Assembly: GCF_020080835.1 (NCBI RefSeq)
Contig: NC_058161.1
Coordinates: forward strand, 18,527,603-18,591,602
Reading direction: 5' to 3'
Origin: Cotesia glomerata
Lineage: Eukaryota > Arthropoda > Insecta > Hymenoptera > Braconidae
DNA: 64,000 bases
The notes beneath the pieces were generated by a model. The model was given only the letters and a program-made list of their open reading frames with translations. It did not search any database and was not told the origin of the DNA. Made by a program: the position numbers and the translations under genes. This document shows positions 11,527-22,975 of this stretch, one piece after another. Numbering within the stretch: the stretch's first letter is position 1; the number at the start of each line of letters is the position of its first letter.

Positions 11527-12351
11527 CACTGAGAGAAAAATTTGGTTTTCTGAACTAAGAAAATTTAGTTAAATAGCTTTACTACTATTTAATTAAAGTT
11601 TTTATACCCAAAATAATTTTAGTTAAACTATTTTTAGTTAAATATGAGCTTTATAGTCATCTTGATTAATTTTAACTCAGAAAACATAAAAATAATTCGG
11701 GCAGCCGGGACCGGGAATCGAACCCGGATTTTTTAGTTACGCATTAACGGCTCTTCCAGCTAAGTAAGTAATAATTTTTTGTTTAATATGATAACAGAAA
11801 AATATTTGGTAATTATTTACAAGTGGGGTCAACCCCATTTTTGGTAATATCTAGGTGAAAAATTAACATTCTAAAAATTTTTTTTTATTTTGCTTATTTT
11901 TACGGCGGATTTATAATAAAAAATGTCATGAAAGAAAAAATAAAGATTTTTATAGCTTTTTTGCCTTTAAAAATTGGAAAAAATTTTTGGTCTCATGTTT
12001 ATGGATAAAATTTCTATTTTATCTTTTTTTGATATATATATATAAATATATTTTTTTTTTTTTTTAAAAAATGAAAAATTTAAAAAAAAAGTTGAATATC
12101 ACAATTTATAAATTTTTTTTTAAATTAGTAAAATTTGTTAAAATTATGATAATCAATATTCTTTTTTAAATTTATTGTTTTATGCATTTTTCAAGAAAAA
12201 AAATTATCAATAAAATCAAATAGAATTTCGTTCAAAAAAATGAAAATTAAAATAGTTGACCCCACTTGTAAATATTAACCAAAAAACGTTTAAAAATATT
12301 TTTATACTTGTGACGTTATAATTTAGCTAATTAAAAACTTTTCTTTCAGTG
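11527..12351. mobile_element. Inverted-repeat element, CACTGARAGAAAA ends, with tRNA-like core
   Basis: The left end CACTGAGAGAAAAATTTGG is mirrored by AAAACTTTTCTTTCAGTG at 12334-12351. Related ends occur at 37639/39646 and in part at 15356-15640. It holds a tRNA-like segment at 11701-11768. The rest is AT-rich and non-coding. Confidence 0.6.
11701..11768 (-). tRNA. Degenerate tRNA-like segment
   Basis: On the - strand: A-box-like TTAGCTGGAAGAGCC and B box GGGTTCGATTCCC, preceded by CCGTTAATGCGTAAC in the anticodon region. This part resembles 24541-24624. The 5' half does not make a proper acceptor stem with the 3' end, so it is probably tRNA-derived. Confidence 0.5.
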
Positions 12352-12389
12352 CGTCTAATTTTCCGCGATAATTAAAATTAAAATAAGCT

Positions 12390-12811
12390 TCAGTAATATC
12401 GGTAACTGATACTCCTCACTGATTCTGGTTTGCGATTAACACTGCTGTATACAAAAGGATTTCTGTAGTAGTAGTTGCGCTTAGTCAAAAATCTGAGTTT
12501 TGAAGCCGGCGACGCTGTTGGCAAGGAATTTATGCTTGTAACGTAAAATTTCTTGTTGTTTACATTGTAAACTGGAAGTCTTTCCTCCGACTGGATTTCG
12601 GAAATCAGAGGAACTCTGAAGTTCTGCAAATCGTCGAGATCTTCGTCTTGAGGCAGAGGTCGCTTGTCATCGCCTGGTACTGGACGGCCGTCTGGCAACA
12701 CTCGTATCACCATTGGTCCTGACAAATAAGGACCATTGTCTATTGGTCTTACGTAATCGCTCATAAGGGATGATTCTGCGCCTAGATCGTTGGCGTCGCT
12801 GTCACTTGTTG
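12390..12811 (-). CDS. Reg-5-like gene, terminal coding exon
   Basis: The acceptor TTTTTTTGCAG is followed by CAACAAGTGACAGC, phase-compatible with exon 3. It encodes the acidic and proline-rich C-terminal 140 residues to the stop after SYRYY. Base composition is clearly higher in GC than the flanking introns. Confidence 0.65.
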
Positions 12812-14100
12812 CTGCAAAAAAAAGAAAAAAATAAGTTATCAACATTCGGAACAATTTATTTGTTATGTATTAATTTTATTTCAATTGAGTATTTTATTTT
12901 TTAGGCTCTAATTGTCACAATAGGTTCCTTAATTTAATGCAATTTATAGTAGATTCAATTTAATTCAAGAAACTTTTAGATTAGAGGCAAGAAAAAAAAT
13001 TTTTTTTTAAATTAAGCCAAAAATAATAAAATAAATTTATTAAAAGATTTATTGCTAAAGAAAAAAAAAATTTTGTTTTGATTTGATTTGATTTATTTTA
13101 GTTAAAAAAATTTTTTTTTAACAGTAAATAGTGTCTGCTTTAGACGATAGGTGGCGAGAGGTAGTCCTATGTTTTCATACGTAGATCGGTAGATCTAGTA
13201 ATTAAGTACTAGCATCCTTGCAGTCACTATGTGACTGTCGGACTTATTAAATATATAAATAAATAAAATTTTTCTTTATTAAATAATGACTTTTGTTAAA
13301 TTGCACTGTACTTTCTTAAATATTGAGGTTTTTGATGATATAAGCTCATCCCGATGTTACACTCATCAAGAGCTTTCATTTGAGTACCCACATGCATTTT
13401 TTATATATTTTTCATATATACATATATATTTTAAAGATATAAGCTCATCCCGATGTTACACTCATCAAGAGCTTTCATTTGAGTACCTACATGCATTTTT
13501 GATATATTTTTCATATATACATATATATAATATATATAAATATATATAAATATATGAAAAATTGATGTAGGTACTCAAATGAAAGGTATCGATGAGTGTA
13601 ATGTCGAGGTAAGCTTATACCTTTAAAAATGTCAACAGTTCTCAAGATACAAGGTCATTTCTTAATTATGTATCTAGAGATAGAGAATTTTCGAAAACCC
13701 GATTTTATCATATGAATATCTTGGACACAAAATTTTTCTTATTCTCTTAATAATATAGATTATATATTCAATACTTCTATTCTTTTACTTGTAATAATCG
13801 ACACATCTTCGAACATTTAACACGCCGATTTGATATTAAAAATTTATAAATATCATTGACTATATTTATTACCGTGTTAATACGTCTAAATATTACGAAA
13901 AAATAAATCGTTGGATTAAAGTTTTAGTCTTTTTCAATTAAACCTTTTTTTTCTGAAGAAATTTAAGCAATTATATTTTTATTTAACTTAAATTTCAATT
14001 GGTTGTGTTAATAATTTTAAAAAACTAAATTCAAATTTTCAATATTTATTAATTGATAAATTATTTTTTTTTATATAGAAAATTATTTTTCACTATTTAA

Positions 14101-14139
<39 letters not shown>

Positions 14140-17100
14140 TTTTTATTTTGATTTTCAGTTTATTGCGATAAATTTTAAAAATTATTTTGAATATTTCATA
14201 GAATTATTTCAAAAATACGCAAATTTTGCATAAAAAATTGTTATAAATTTTTATTTAGACAAAATTTAATTATATTATTAATTTTTATTTTTATTTTATA
14301 ATAACCAAAAATTTTTTATTTTTAAAACCGTCCCACTTTTAAAGAAATAACTTTAAAGATCAACCTTCCAAAGTTTCCATTTAATTTAACGATCCCGTAA
14401 AATTAATTACCATTAAAGAAATTAGCAAAAAAATATAATTTTTCCTTTCCGCAAAATAATTCCGGTCAAGGTAAGCAACATATTTAATATTTTTCCATAC
14501 TTCCTAATTACACAAAACCTTGGCAAAAATAATCGAAGTAAATTTTAATATTTAATTTTTTAATTCAATAAAATAATTTCTTTCTTTCTTCGAAGTGAGC
14601 AACCATATATGTATACCATATTCACCGGAGAAAATGTGAAAGCCGCGATCTTGAAGAAAGAGTCAATGATTCTTCAAGAAAAGTGACCTCATTTGTTTTC
14701 AATGTCTTGCATTATTATTATTAGGCTCTTTGTAAGTGATTTAAGTTAATTACAAAAGAAAATTATTAACAAAAGTAAGTAAATATTTACCTAATGGATC
14801 AGTTTCTTGATGTGAATCCACCAAATCTTGTCTATCGTTAGAATTGAATTGATTTTCTTGAACTAACGCTCTCCAAACTGCAATCAAAATTTCAATCTTT
14901 AGTAATTAATTACAATTTATTGTTAATTGTAGCACGATTATCTTCTAAGTAAGGATAAACGCGATCTTGATATCTTAATTTCACTTTCTTTCATTTAAAA
15001 TTTAATTAGATATTTAATTTTAATAGAAATTTGATAAATACTTTCCATTTTTTTTTATTTAAAAAATTAAAAACAATACTTTAATTTATAATAAAAAAAA
15101 TATTTTTACAAATATTTTTGATGTTAAAAATAATAACGGTTTAATTTTTTACGAAAATTTAAAAACATCAAATTTTTAATTATATACCTTTAAAATTTTT
15201 TTAAATCACTGCAAACATATCTAATTTTAATTCCATAGTTTTTATAGTAAAAAAAATAAAACGCGCGTTTTTATTTTTAAGTCTACTAAATTTAATTACA
15301 ATTTGTATTAGCTTAAGCTTCTTTCGATTGAATGGTTAAGAAAAAAATTTATTATATTAAAAGAAAAATCTAATTCTCTAAACTAGGAAAATCTAGTTAA
15401 ATAGCATTATTATTATTTAATTAAAGTTCTTATGCTTAAAATTATTTATTATATTGAACCCCAGTATAAAAAAATGTGTCCCAAAATTACTGTAAGAGCT
15501 TTTATAGAGGTATAGAGATGGAAATTTTGAGTCAAAAGTTCTTGGACGATTTTGAAAAATTTGCATTACAATTTAAATTACAGCTAATTGAAGTAGGCCA
15601 ATTTTCGATGATATAATTCACTTTTCTCTCAGCGCATACGAAGATCAACAAAGCAAACATTAATTGTTTACACAATAAAAAAAATTAATTTGATTCAAGA
15701 GAAAAATTGTTGAATCAAGTAAAATTTACTCAAACTAAGAAAAATTTTTTAATTTAAAAATTTTTCTACTCAAATTAAGAAGATGAACTGTTCAAAAATA
15801 TTTATTAAAAAAATTCACTTCATGCAAATTATATAGCTATAGATATATACTTAGAAATTGAAATTATGAAAAAAAAATTTTAATCTTATAATAGTGAATT
15901 TTTTCCAATGAATATTTTTAAACAGGAATTCCTCAAAATTATTTATTTGATTCAAGTAAATTTTTATTTCTGTGTATGTAACTATCAATAAATATTTGAT
16001 AAAATTTTAAATACTGCATAATAAGTCAAAAATTTTATTCTTTAGTGATTGTGATAAGAATAAACTCAGTGCAATACGTAAAATTACTAGTTGAATGAAG
16101 TAAAAGTGAAATTAAGACTTTAAAACTTAAATTCTTGTTTTTTAATAAGTATTTTCCAAGTGAATATCAATGTAGTTGTAAACCAAATTTATCCAAATTT
16201 ATTTAAAATATTCTTACTTTATATCCACAGTAAAAAATTTTACGTCAATGCGTCAAAAAATTTTGTGGTAAAAATTTTTAAGTTAAATATTTAACACTTT
16301 TCTGTGTTGATTTAACAGAATAAATGTTAAATTTACATATAAAAGTGTTAGATATTTAACACAAAATTTTTTAACGCAAAATTTTTTACTGTCCCGGGAA
16401 AAAAAGTTTAGATCTGCTCTGATCAAATCAGATCAAATTCATCAGATCTGAGCAGATCTGCATTTTGGCCAGATCTGTCCAGATCAAATTTGATCTGATT
16501 AGATCAACTTTGATCTGTTCAGATCTGGTTCGATTGAAACATAATCAATTTATAAAAAAGTTTATAAAATAAAAATAATAGTAAAATTCATTTTATTTCT
16601 ACTTGCAAATTAGAAATTATGTATTTTATATCAATTTTCCGTGATTTAAAGTCGAATTATCGTTAAAAAATAATTTGTGATGGTGGGGATTCGAACCTGG
16701 GTCCTCCTGCATGTCAGTCCCAGAGCGTACCATTCAGCTACTAGAAGTAACTGACTGAGTTACTCTTCAGATAATAGTATAGTAATTCAGATAATAGTAT
16801 AGTAATGTATTTTGACCCGCTGAAACCGAATATCGCACTCATTTTTGCGAAATCCCGGGCCATTTATTGTATATAGCCATTTGTTTAAACAATTATTTGA
16901 GAAATAATTTTTTTTGAGATCCGATATTTTTTTTACAATATTTTAGGCAATTGTAAGGTGAAAATTACTCTTATAATATTTTCCGTAAGTTGATAGTTTC
17001 TGAGTTATAAATTTTTGAAAATTGAAAATTCTTGATCTTCAACAATTTTGATGATTAATTACAAATAAATAAATTACTTAACACCAGGTTTCATGCACGT

Positions 17101-20056
17101 GATTGTAAAGAAGAATACTCAAAGTTTCTATTGAAAAAATAATATCTGGTTATAATTTTTATTAAATAAAAAAAACGTGATCAAAGTTAGTGCATTTGTA
17201 AGAGATATTTATTAGAACATAAAGTATAAAAAGTCGTACCTAAGTAGATCTGCTCTGATCAGAGCAGATCTAATTAGATCTATCCATATCCACTTTATGA
17301 TTACATATATGTATCAAGCTTGATCTGATTTGATCTAACTTGATCTGATCATATCTAAACTTTTTTTCCCGCTTAATAATCAGATTAAATTAGATCTGCA
17401 TAGATTAAGTCAGATCTATTTATATCTAATTTTTAATTTAATTTTGATCAAACTTGATCTGGATTGGTCTAATTTGATCTGACCGGATCTAGTTTGATTA
17501 GAACAGATCTATTCATATCTACTTTTTAATTTCATTTTGATCAAATTTGATCTGGTTTGATCTAAGCAGATCAAATTAGATCTGTCCATATCTTCTTAGA
17601 TCTAAATTTAGATCAAATCTGATCTGCTCAGATCAAATTTAATCAGAGCAGATCTAAACTTTTTTTCCCGGGGTGTAATTGTACTACGTACTCATAACTA
17701 TATATTTCTTTATGTAATAAATGTATTTACTATGTACTAAAATATGCCATTTGGCTTGTGCCTTGGCATTAATAAACGAAATTCTGAATGAATTTATTTC
17801 GTACATTATTGATCTTAATTTAGCTTAACTAAAAATTAAAAGCAAAAAAAACATACTTTTAAAAATAGCATTTCGTTGATAAGGATCAAGATTATCCAAT
17901 TCATTTTCGTCCATACCAGTCAACTTCTGAAGCCCACAAACAAGGTAGTTTTTCGTGCAATCCGGCATGGGTGACCCATCACAATAACTAGCGACCTGTT
18001 TGCTGAATAATCGGTACAGATGACTCATCTGGAACAGATCGAAATAAATAACTTTTAAATACCGGTTAACCGTTAGATCGATATTTATAAATAGATATGT
18101 CGGTCACTGAATTTCATTTGTTCTCATTTTAATGTTTATTTTTTTTTTTTTTTTTTTATTTATTTTTGCTGTTGAATAATAAAGAGAGTACGCACAATAT
18201 CTGCAGTGAATTATTGTTTGTTAATTTAACTCACGTCCGGTGAAACTCGGCAATGTGTAACAAGACAATTTAAACATGCATGTCACACGTTGTTGATGGT
18301 GCGTAGCCGATTGCAATCGTATTTTATATTTACGATTGTTATTATGCTTTTGCTCAATCTTCATCAACAATAAAATTTTTTAATTAAAAACGATAATTAT
18401 AAAAAAAAATTTTTTTTGCATTAATAAATTATTTACATTTGCTTTGAGATAAATAAGTGAAGTACATCGAACTTAAGGAGATCCACGCAGTAAAATTTTT
18501 AAAACTTCCTGAAAATTTGTAAATTTAATGTACGTAGCCTAATAATTAATAAAAAAAATTAAAAAACAGGTTTCCGGGATATTTAATCAAATAATTAAGT
18601 TTGAAAATTGTAATTTTTACATGTAAAATACAGATTCCACCAGCCGTGTATTTGGTTAAGAATTAAATGCAATTAATAATTTAAAAAAAAATTTATTTTC
18701 ATTGAACTTGATTGAAAAAATAATAAGCTTTTGATTAAAACGATAAAAAAGTAGATTATTTATACTAAAAGCATAAGTAACCGCGGTTTTTTAAATGCTA
18801 GAAGATTTTAGTCATTTTAGTTAGACAGTAAACATAAACAAATTTTAAGAGGGAACACCACTGTGACGATCGAAAAAAAGAGGTGATTTTCGGGAATTTT
18901 TTTGACACGGAAAATAAAGTAATTTAGAGATCGGATTTTTTTTATTTTATTAAGGGTACATTAAAGATTATTACCCTAAATTTTTATTAAAAAATATTTA
19001 ATTATTACAAAGTTATTAACAATCTCGTAGAGCACTAGAAAAAATTTCCCCCTCCATGGTTGGTTCGATAACTCAAAAACGGATCATGTAAAAATAAAAA
19101 CTCAAATTGCTTTTTAATCAATAAGGATGTAGTTATCGTCGCACGTACGGAATTTTGAAAATTTTAATTAAAAAAAAAATGGCGACTAATTGAAAATTTT
19201 CTCACTATTCTTACTTTTTTTTTTTGTTTTAACCCGGCTAAAAAAATCTTTAAAATAAAAATTTTCAAAATTCCGTACGTGCGACAATAACTACTTCCTT
19301 ACTGATTAAAAAGCAATTTGGGTTTTTATTTTCAGATGATCCGTTTTTGAGTTATCGATCCGACCATGGAGGGGGAAATTTTTTCTAGTGCTCTTATGAG
19401 ATTGTTAATAACTTTGTAATAATTGAATATTTTTGAATAAAAATTTAGGGTAATAATCTCTAATGTACCCTTAATAAAATAAAAACAATGCGATCCCCAA
19501 ATTCTTTTATTTTCCCTGTCAAAAAAATTCTCGAAAATCACCTTGTTTTTTTTTATCGTCACAGTGGTGTTCCCCCTTAAGGTTAGGGAACTCTTGCGGT
19601 GTTGTCAAGTGTATACCGGTAATTCAGAGTGCTATATTTTTTATTATTCAATTAAATGTTAATAATTATTTAATGAGTAAATTTATCGGAAATTTCCTCA
19701 AAAATTTTATTAGTTAATTTAAAAATTAATTTTAAGATAACAAAAGTATTTTTACGTATTATTTTCTTAGACATTCTTTACACTAGAAGAATACTTGGAT
19801 CTCTTTAAGATGAATTTAGATGTTCTAGATTGTACGGAGAAAGTCCAAAGAGAAGTCGTGAGAAATTAATAAAGAAGCATCCTTTTATTATTTCATTGTT
19901 TAATATTTTTTAAAATAAATTTATTAATAAATAAAAAAAAATTCAACTAACTTTTTCATTTTTCGACAGAAATTCCCACATTGGAATTGCCGATCCGTGG
20001 ATTTGATTCGCCGAAAACGTCACTAAGACCAAAATAATAAAGTTTTTGCAATGCAT
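12390..20056 (-). CDS. Secreted protein resembling rhythmically expressed gene 5
   Basis: Four coding exons, 20056-19952, 18028-17857, 14877-14791 and 12811-12390, join in frame to 261 codons plus stop. The protein starts with a signal peptide (MHCKNFIILVLVTFSANQIH, then GSAIPMWEFLSKNEK). A Cys-containing conserved block follows (MSHLYRLFSKQVASYC ... DPYQRNAIFKIWRALVQ). The C-terminal part contains GPMVIRVLPDGRPVPGD and PLPQDEDLDDL and ends in a Tyr/Arg-rich tail (SISYRYY). This order and these motifs match what I recall of the insect Reg-5 family (clock-controlled transcript in Drosophila, biochemical function unknown); a database search would settle it. KR and RK pairs near DDKRPLP, LTKRNYY and VNRKPES could be processing sites, so a prohormone role is possible but unproven. 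The introns contain several transposons. Confidence 0.65.
13209..13680 (-). mobile_element. Helitron-like repeat with terminal hairpin, in intron 3
   Basis: Read on the - strand, it ends with a GCAGTCACATAGTGACTGC-type hairpin (one mismatch here), AAGGATG and CTAG, the layout of a Helitron 3' end (hairpin a few bases before CTRR). Inside are two direct units of GATATAAGCTCATCCCGATG plus TTCATTTGAGTACC and one inverted unit. The 5' end is not defined. Confidence 0.5.
14101..14139. repeat. (AAT)n microsatellite
   Basis: About 13 uninterrupted AAT units inside intron 3 of the Reg-5-like gene. Confidence 0.9.
14791..14877 (-). CDS. Reg-5-like gene, coding exon 3
   Basis: The acceptor TTGATTGCAG precedes TTTGGAGAGCG, and the donor is GTAAAT. 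Joined to exon 2 it completes an Ile codon and reads IWRALVQENQFNSND. Confidence 0.6.
15356..15640. repeat. Fragment related to the CACTGARAGAAAA elements
   Basis: AAATCTAGTTAAATAGCATT followed by ATTTAATTAAAGTTCTTATG matches the left arms at 11560 and 37675. The right side ends CACTTTTCTCTCAGCGC, a degraded copy of the inverted end. Confidence 0.5.
16231..16392. mobile_element. Short palindromic MITE, AGTAAAAAATTTT ends
   Basis: The left ACAGTAAAAAATTTTACGTC and the right GCAAAATTTTTTACTGT are inverted. Inside, TTAAATATTTAACACTTTT and AAAAGTGTTAGATATTTAAC continue the palindrome. It lies immediately left of the CCCGGG end of the next element. Confidence 0.7.
16393..17672. mobile_element. 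CCCGGGAAAAAA inverted-repeat element, complete copy
   Basis: Perfect-looking ends, CCCGGGAAAAAAAGTTTAGA on the left and TCTAAACTTTTTTTCCCGGG on the right. Both arms are saturated with GATCTGATC-like motifs, and a tRNA-like segment lies at 16678-16745. A non-repetitive core (16830-17210) is shared with 1-201. No transposase frame, so it is non-autonomous. Inserted in intron 2 of the Reg-5-like gene. Confidence 0.75.
16678..16745 (-). tRNA. Degenerate tRNA-like segment
   Basis: On the - strand: A-box-like TAGCTGAATGGTACG and B box CAGGTTCGAATCCCC, with CTGGGACTGACATGCAGG between them in the anticodon-arm position. A complete cloverleaf is not supported because the acceptor stem does not pair. 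Confidence 0.5.
17857..18028 (-). CDS. Reg-5-like gene, coding exon 2
   Basis: The acceptor is CCAG at 18032-18029 and the donor a consensus GTATGT at 17856-17851. It encodes 57 codons plus one base with three Cys residues (SYCDGS, DCTKN, LVCGL). A local ATG at 18028 is internal and not the real start. Confidence 0.65.
18477..19804. mobile_element. TTAA-flanked GGAGATC element, interrupted
   Basis: The left end is TTAA|GGAGATCCACGC and the right end GGATCTCT|TTAA. Removing the nested element at 18849-19576 leaves about 600 bp that matches 40529-41892 and 41897-42606 in inverse orientation (shared TTACCGGTATACACTTGACA and AACCGCGGTTACTTATGC). No coding capacity. It lies in intron 1 of the Reg-5-like gene. 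Confidence 0.75.
18849..19576. mobile_element. TTAA-flanked palindromic element nested in the previous one
   Basis: TTAA on both sides, with ends GAGGGAACACCACTGTGACG and CGTCACAGTGGTGTTCCCCC. Long internal inverted arms, for example CGCACGTACGGAATTTTGAA against TTCAAAATTCCGTACGTGCG. The TTAA target fits the Kolobok or piggyBac superfamilies; which one cannot be told without a transposase. Confidence 0.75.
19952..20056 (-). CDS. Reg-5-like gene, coding exon 1
   Basis: 35 codons from ATG at 20056, covering the signal peptide and IPMWEFLSKNEK. The donor after GAAAAA is GTTAGT, and the exon ends in phase 0. Confidence 0.65.
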
Positions 20057-20207
20057 ATTTTCCACTTTTAATAAATAATAATCACAAACAAAAAAAACAA
20101 CAACTAACACTGACACAAATAAATAATTAAATAAAAATAAAATAAGAAATAATTATTTATTTGATAAAAGGATAAATATCATCATTTCATTACAACAGTA
20201 GGATGTA

Positions 20208-20242
20208 AACTGAGCGGAGTTCGTTAGCAGCTTCGGTTTTAT
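20208..20242 (-). promoter_or_regulatory. Core promoter of the Reg-5-like gene (TATA + Inr)
   Basis: On the - strand a TATA-like ATAAAA (20242-20237) lies 31 bp upstream of the A of an arthropod initiator TCAGTT (20213-20208). This is the canonical spacing and would give a 5' UTR of about 155 nt before ATG 20056. The match is by motif and spacing only. Confidence 0.5.
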
Positions 20243-20259
20243 GTACCGATGACCCATGT

Positions 20260-20930
20260 AACATCCATCTCCCCTCTTAATTTCGTTTATATGTGTGTAA
20301 GGTATATTAAATATTTTTTTTATTTAATTTTATTTCATCGACCTACCTCGCGTCTGACGTCGTGTTTACGCATTTAGAATAAAATAAAACTATCTCTCAT
20401 TCCACGATCTTTTCGTACATATTATACGGTTGTGTGGATAGTATTGTGTATATATCGGTTACCATCTTCCAGTTCTCTTCCTTCTTTTAATATATGGTGT
20501 GTATACGAGATCCGATACTAGAAGATATAAATACAAGGCATCAATTGCCGTGGAATACCACACCATGTAAATCCGGTACTAAATATATAATATAAATTTC
20601 TTGGTCCTTGACGTCATTCGAATTATTTACATTTTTTTTTATTCATCATTTTTATTACGCTTTTTTTTTATTCCTGTTTTTGGGCTCGACGGTATAACGT
20701 CATTGTGCCAACCAGTAGCACATTAAATTTTTTGTCAATTAATTTGATCATTTTTTGGGATTTTATTTACAAAGAGAGATTTTTTTTGAGGATAATAACC
20801 TTTGCTTAATTTTTTAAAAAAGGAAAAATTTTCTCATAAATAAAAAAAAAAATTGAGAAATTTTTTTAAAAAACTCAATTTTTAATTTGAAAAAAAAATT
20901 TTTTTCAAATTTTTTTTTTATTAATTTGTA
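20260..20930. other. 5' flank of the Reg-5-like gene
   Basis: Intergenic sequence upstream of the proposed core promoter. I see no second gene and no clear enhancer motif cluster. Confidence 0.4.
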
Positions 20931-21137
20931 CTAGCAACCTTGCAGTCACTATGTGACTGCCGTGATTTGTGAACTATAAATAAATAAAATTTTGCTTTAT
21001 TAAATAATGACTTTTGTTAAATTGCACTATACTTTCTTAAATATTGACGTTTTTAAAGAAATAAGTTCATCCCGATGTTACACTCTTCAAGAGCTTTCAT
21101 TTGAGTATCCACATGCATTTTGATATATTTTTAATAT

Positions 21138-22067
21138 ATGGGTGATTCTTTGTAAGGATGTTTTTTGCTGTCCCAGGCATTTTTTTATTAAAAAAATTGT
21201 TATTCTGTTATTAAAAAAAATTTATTACGAAAGTAAAAAAACATTTCTATTTGGAGCATTGAAAACTAAAATGAAATAAATTTTCGTTTTTTTGCTATAA
21301 ATTCGTAAACCACCGAAATAACAGTCCCCTGGGCTGTCCCATTCCCAAAATTAAAACTTTAAGATTAAATTTTAAGTTATTCGTCCATAATATATAATTT
21401 GGTCCATAATGTTTATAAACTTAATTAGTTAACTAACAATCTTCTTCAATAAAAAATACCGAAAATTAATTTGTTTCATTAAATTCATTAAACCAAAGTT
21501 TGTCCCAGGCATTTTAAGAACAGTCCCCTGCCAGAAGTTCAAAGCCAAAAAAAAAATCCAGCGTGTTATTTTACCTTTTGTAAGGTTTATAAGGACCTAA
21601 CTAGTCTTGAGTTAATAACCAGAGTGCTGTTAGCGCTTTATCGGCATTTTATTTAGTGTCAAAGCACCGTTTGTGCTGGAAATATGTATCTGGACCACTT
21701 CAAAACTCAGTCCCCTGGCAACTATTTTTATTTATGATTTATTTATAAAATTGGATCCATAAGTCTTAATATTATTCTAATTAATGTAAACATTCATTGA
21801 GGACTTGAAAAGTTGAATGCATTGAAATAGTTTGCTTAATTTTTCTCAATTTGATAAAAAAGAACAGTCCCCTAGCAAACATTCCCCTGTCATGTTATAT
21901 GGCCAAAGATACACAAACATCGAAAAAGCAAAAATTAAATCGGCTGTTTATTAATTATGATTAAGCTGATAGTTTTGTAGCTCTTGTTAATTTTTTTTCT
22001 AATAAAATCAAAAATAATTTGGTCGGACAATTTTGTACAGATTTAAAACGTCCTTACAGAGAATCAC

Positions 22068-22071
<4 letters not shown>
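21138..22071 (+). mobile_element. ATGGGTGATTC element, copy A
   Basis: TIRs are ATGGGTGATTCTTTGTAAGG and, inverted at the right, CCTTACAGAGAATCACCCAT. The body is 934 bp and non-coding, with several CAGTCCCCTG motifs (complement of CAGGGGACTG) all in one orientation. Three other copies occur at 30920, 46140 and 52872. Confidence 0.85.
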
Positions 22072-22134
<63 letters not shown>

Positions 22135-22143
22135 TATATATAT

Positions 22144-22179
<36 letters not shown>

Positions 22180-22180
22180 A
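22068..22180. repeat. (AT)n microsatellite
   Basis: Dinucleotide run with occasional AGAT interruptions. Open frames on both strands (YIYIYI) are artefacts of it. Confidence 0.9.
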
Positions 22181-22569
22181 TATAAATATATGAAAAATTG
22201 ATGTGGGTACTCAAATGAAAGGTCTCGATGAGTGTAATGTCGGGGTGAGCTTAAATCTCTAAAAATGTCAATAGTTCACAAGATACAAGGTCATTTCTTA
22301 ATTATTGACATTTTTGAAAATATATATCATCCCGATGTTATACTCTTCAAGAGCTTTTAATTGAGTACCTACATGCATTTTGATATATTTTTCATATATA
22401 CATATGTATAATATATATAAATATATGAAAAATTGATGTGGGTACTCAAATAAAAGGTCTCGATAAGTTTAATATCGGAGTGAGCTTAAATCTCTAAAAA
22501 TGTCAATAGTTCACAAGATACAAGGTCATTTCTTAATTGTTTTTTTTTTTATTTATTAATTTTTACTTT

Positions 22570-22800
22570 TTTATTATGCCCGCCCCGACCAGCAAAACCT
22601 CGGCTTTGCAAAAGTCGGGCGGCGTCCCCCCTCACCCCTAGCAAAACCCCTTCCCCGGGGTTGCGTACTTTCGGTTGGAGAGCAAGAAAAATAGTATACA
22701 ACCCTCGACCAGACATGCGCCAGGAAATCCAACTTTCTGGCCTTGGGTCGTAATATACTATTTCCTAAGTATTTAAAAAAAAAAAATCCAAAGTACCTTG
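22570..22800. repeat. GC-rich island ending in poly(A), possible retroelement 3' end
   Basis: CCCGCCCCGACCAGCAAAAC to CGTAATATACTATTTCC, followed by an A12 run. It is far GC-richer than the neighbourhood. The poly(A)-like end suggests a SINE/LINE-type tail on the + strand, but no second copy in the window confirms it. Confidence 0.3.
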
Positions 22801-22975
22801 ATTAGGAATGGTAACTAATTCGGCTCTGTCGGTAAATTCAACTTCTACTTCTAATTTGCCCTATCCGATTCAATACTTTTGAATACGATTCAATCCGTTT
22901 CAAAAAACGTATTGAATCGGATTGGATCGCATTGAGCTCCAATCCGTTTCCGTTTGTTGGGGGGTTAAATAATAT

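Larger units (their letters stand above)
20931..22541 (-). mobile_element. Helitron-like repeat interrupted by an ATGGGTGATTC element
   Basis: The - strand 3' end at 20931-20960 shows the GCAGTCACATAGTGACTGC hairpin, AAGGTTG and CTAG. The repeat resumes after the insertion at 22072 with inverted units (GTGGGTACTCAAATGAAAGG at about 22203 and 22439). Confidence 0.55.

Noticed and set aside
17825..18028. 67-codon stand-alone gene starting with MSHLYRLFSK
   Set aside because: It is exon 2 of the Reg-5-like gene. A CCAG acceptor lies directly before it, and the last codons run past the GTATGT donor into the intron.
22008..22214. YIYIYI open frames on both strands
   Set aside because: Pure (AT)n microsatellite translation.
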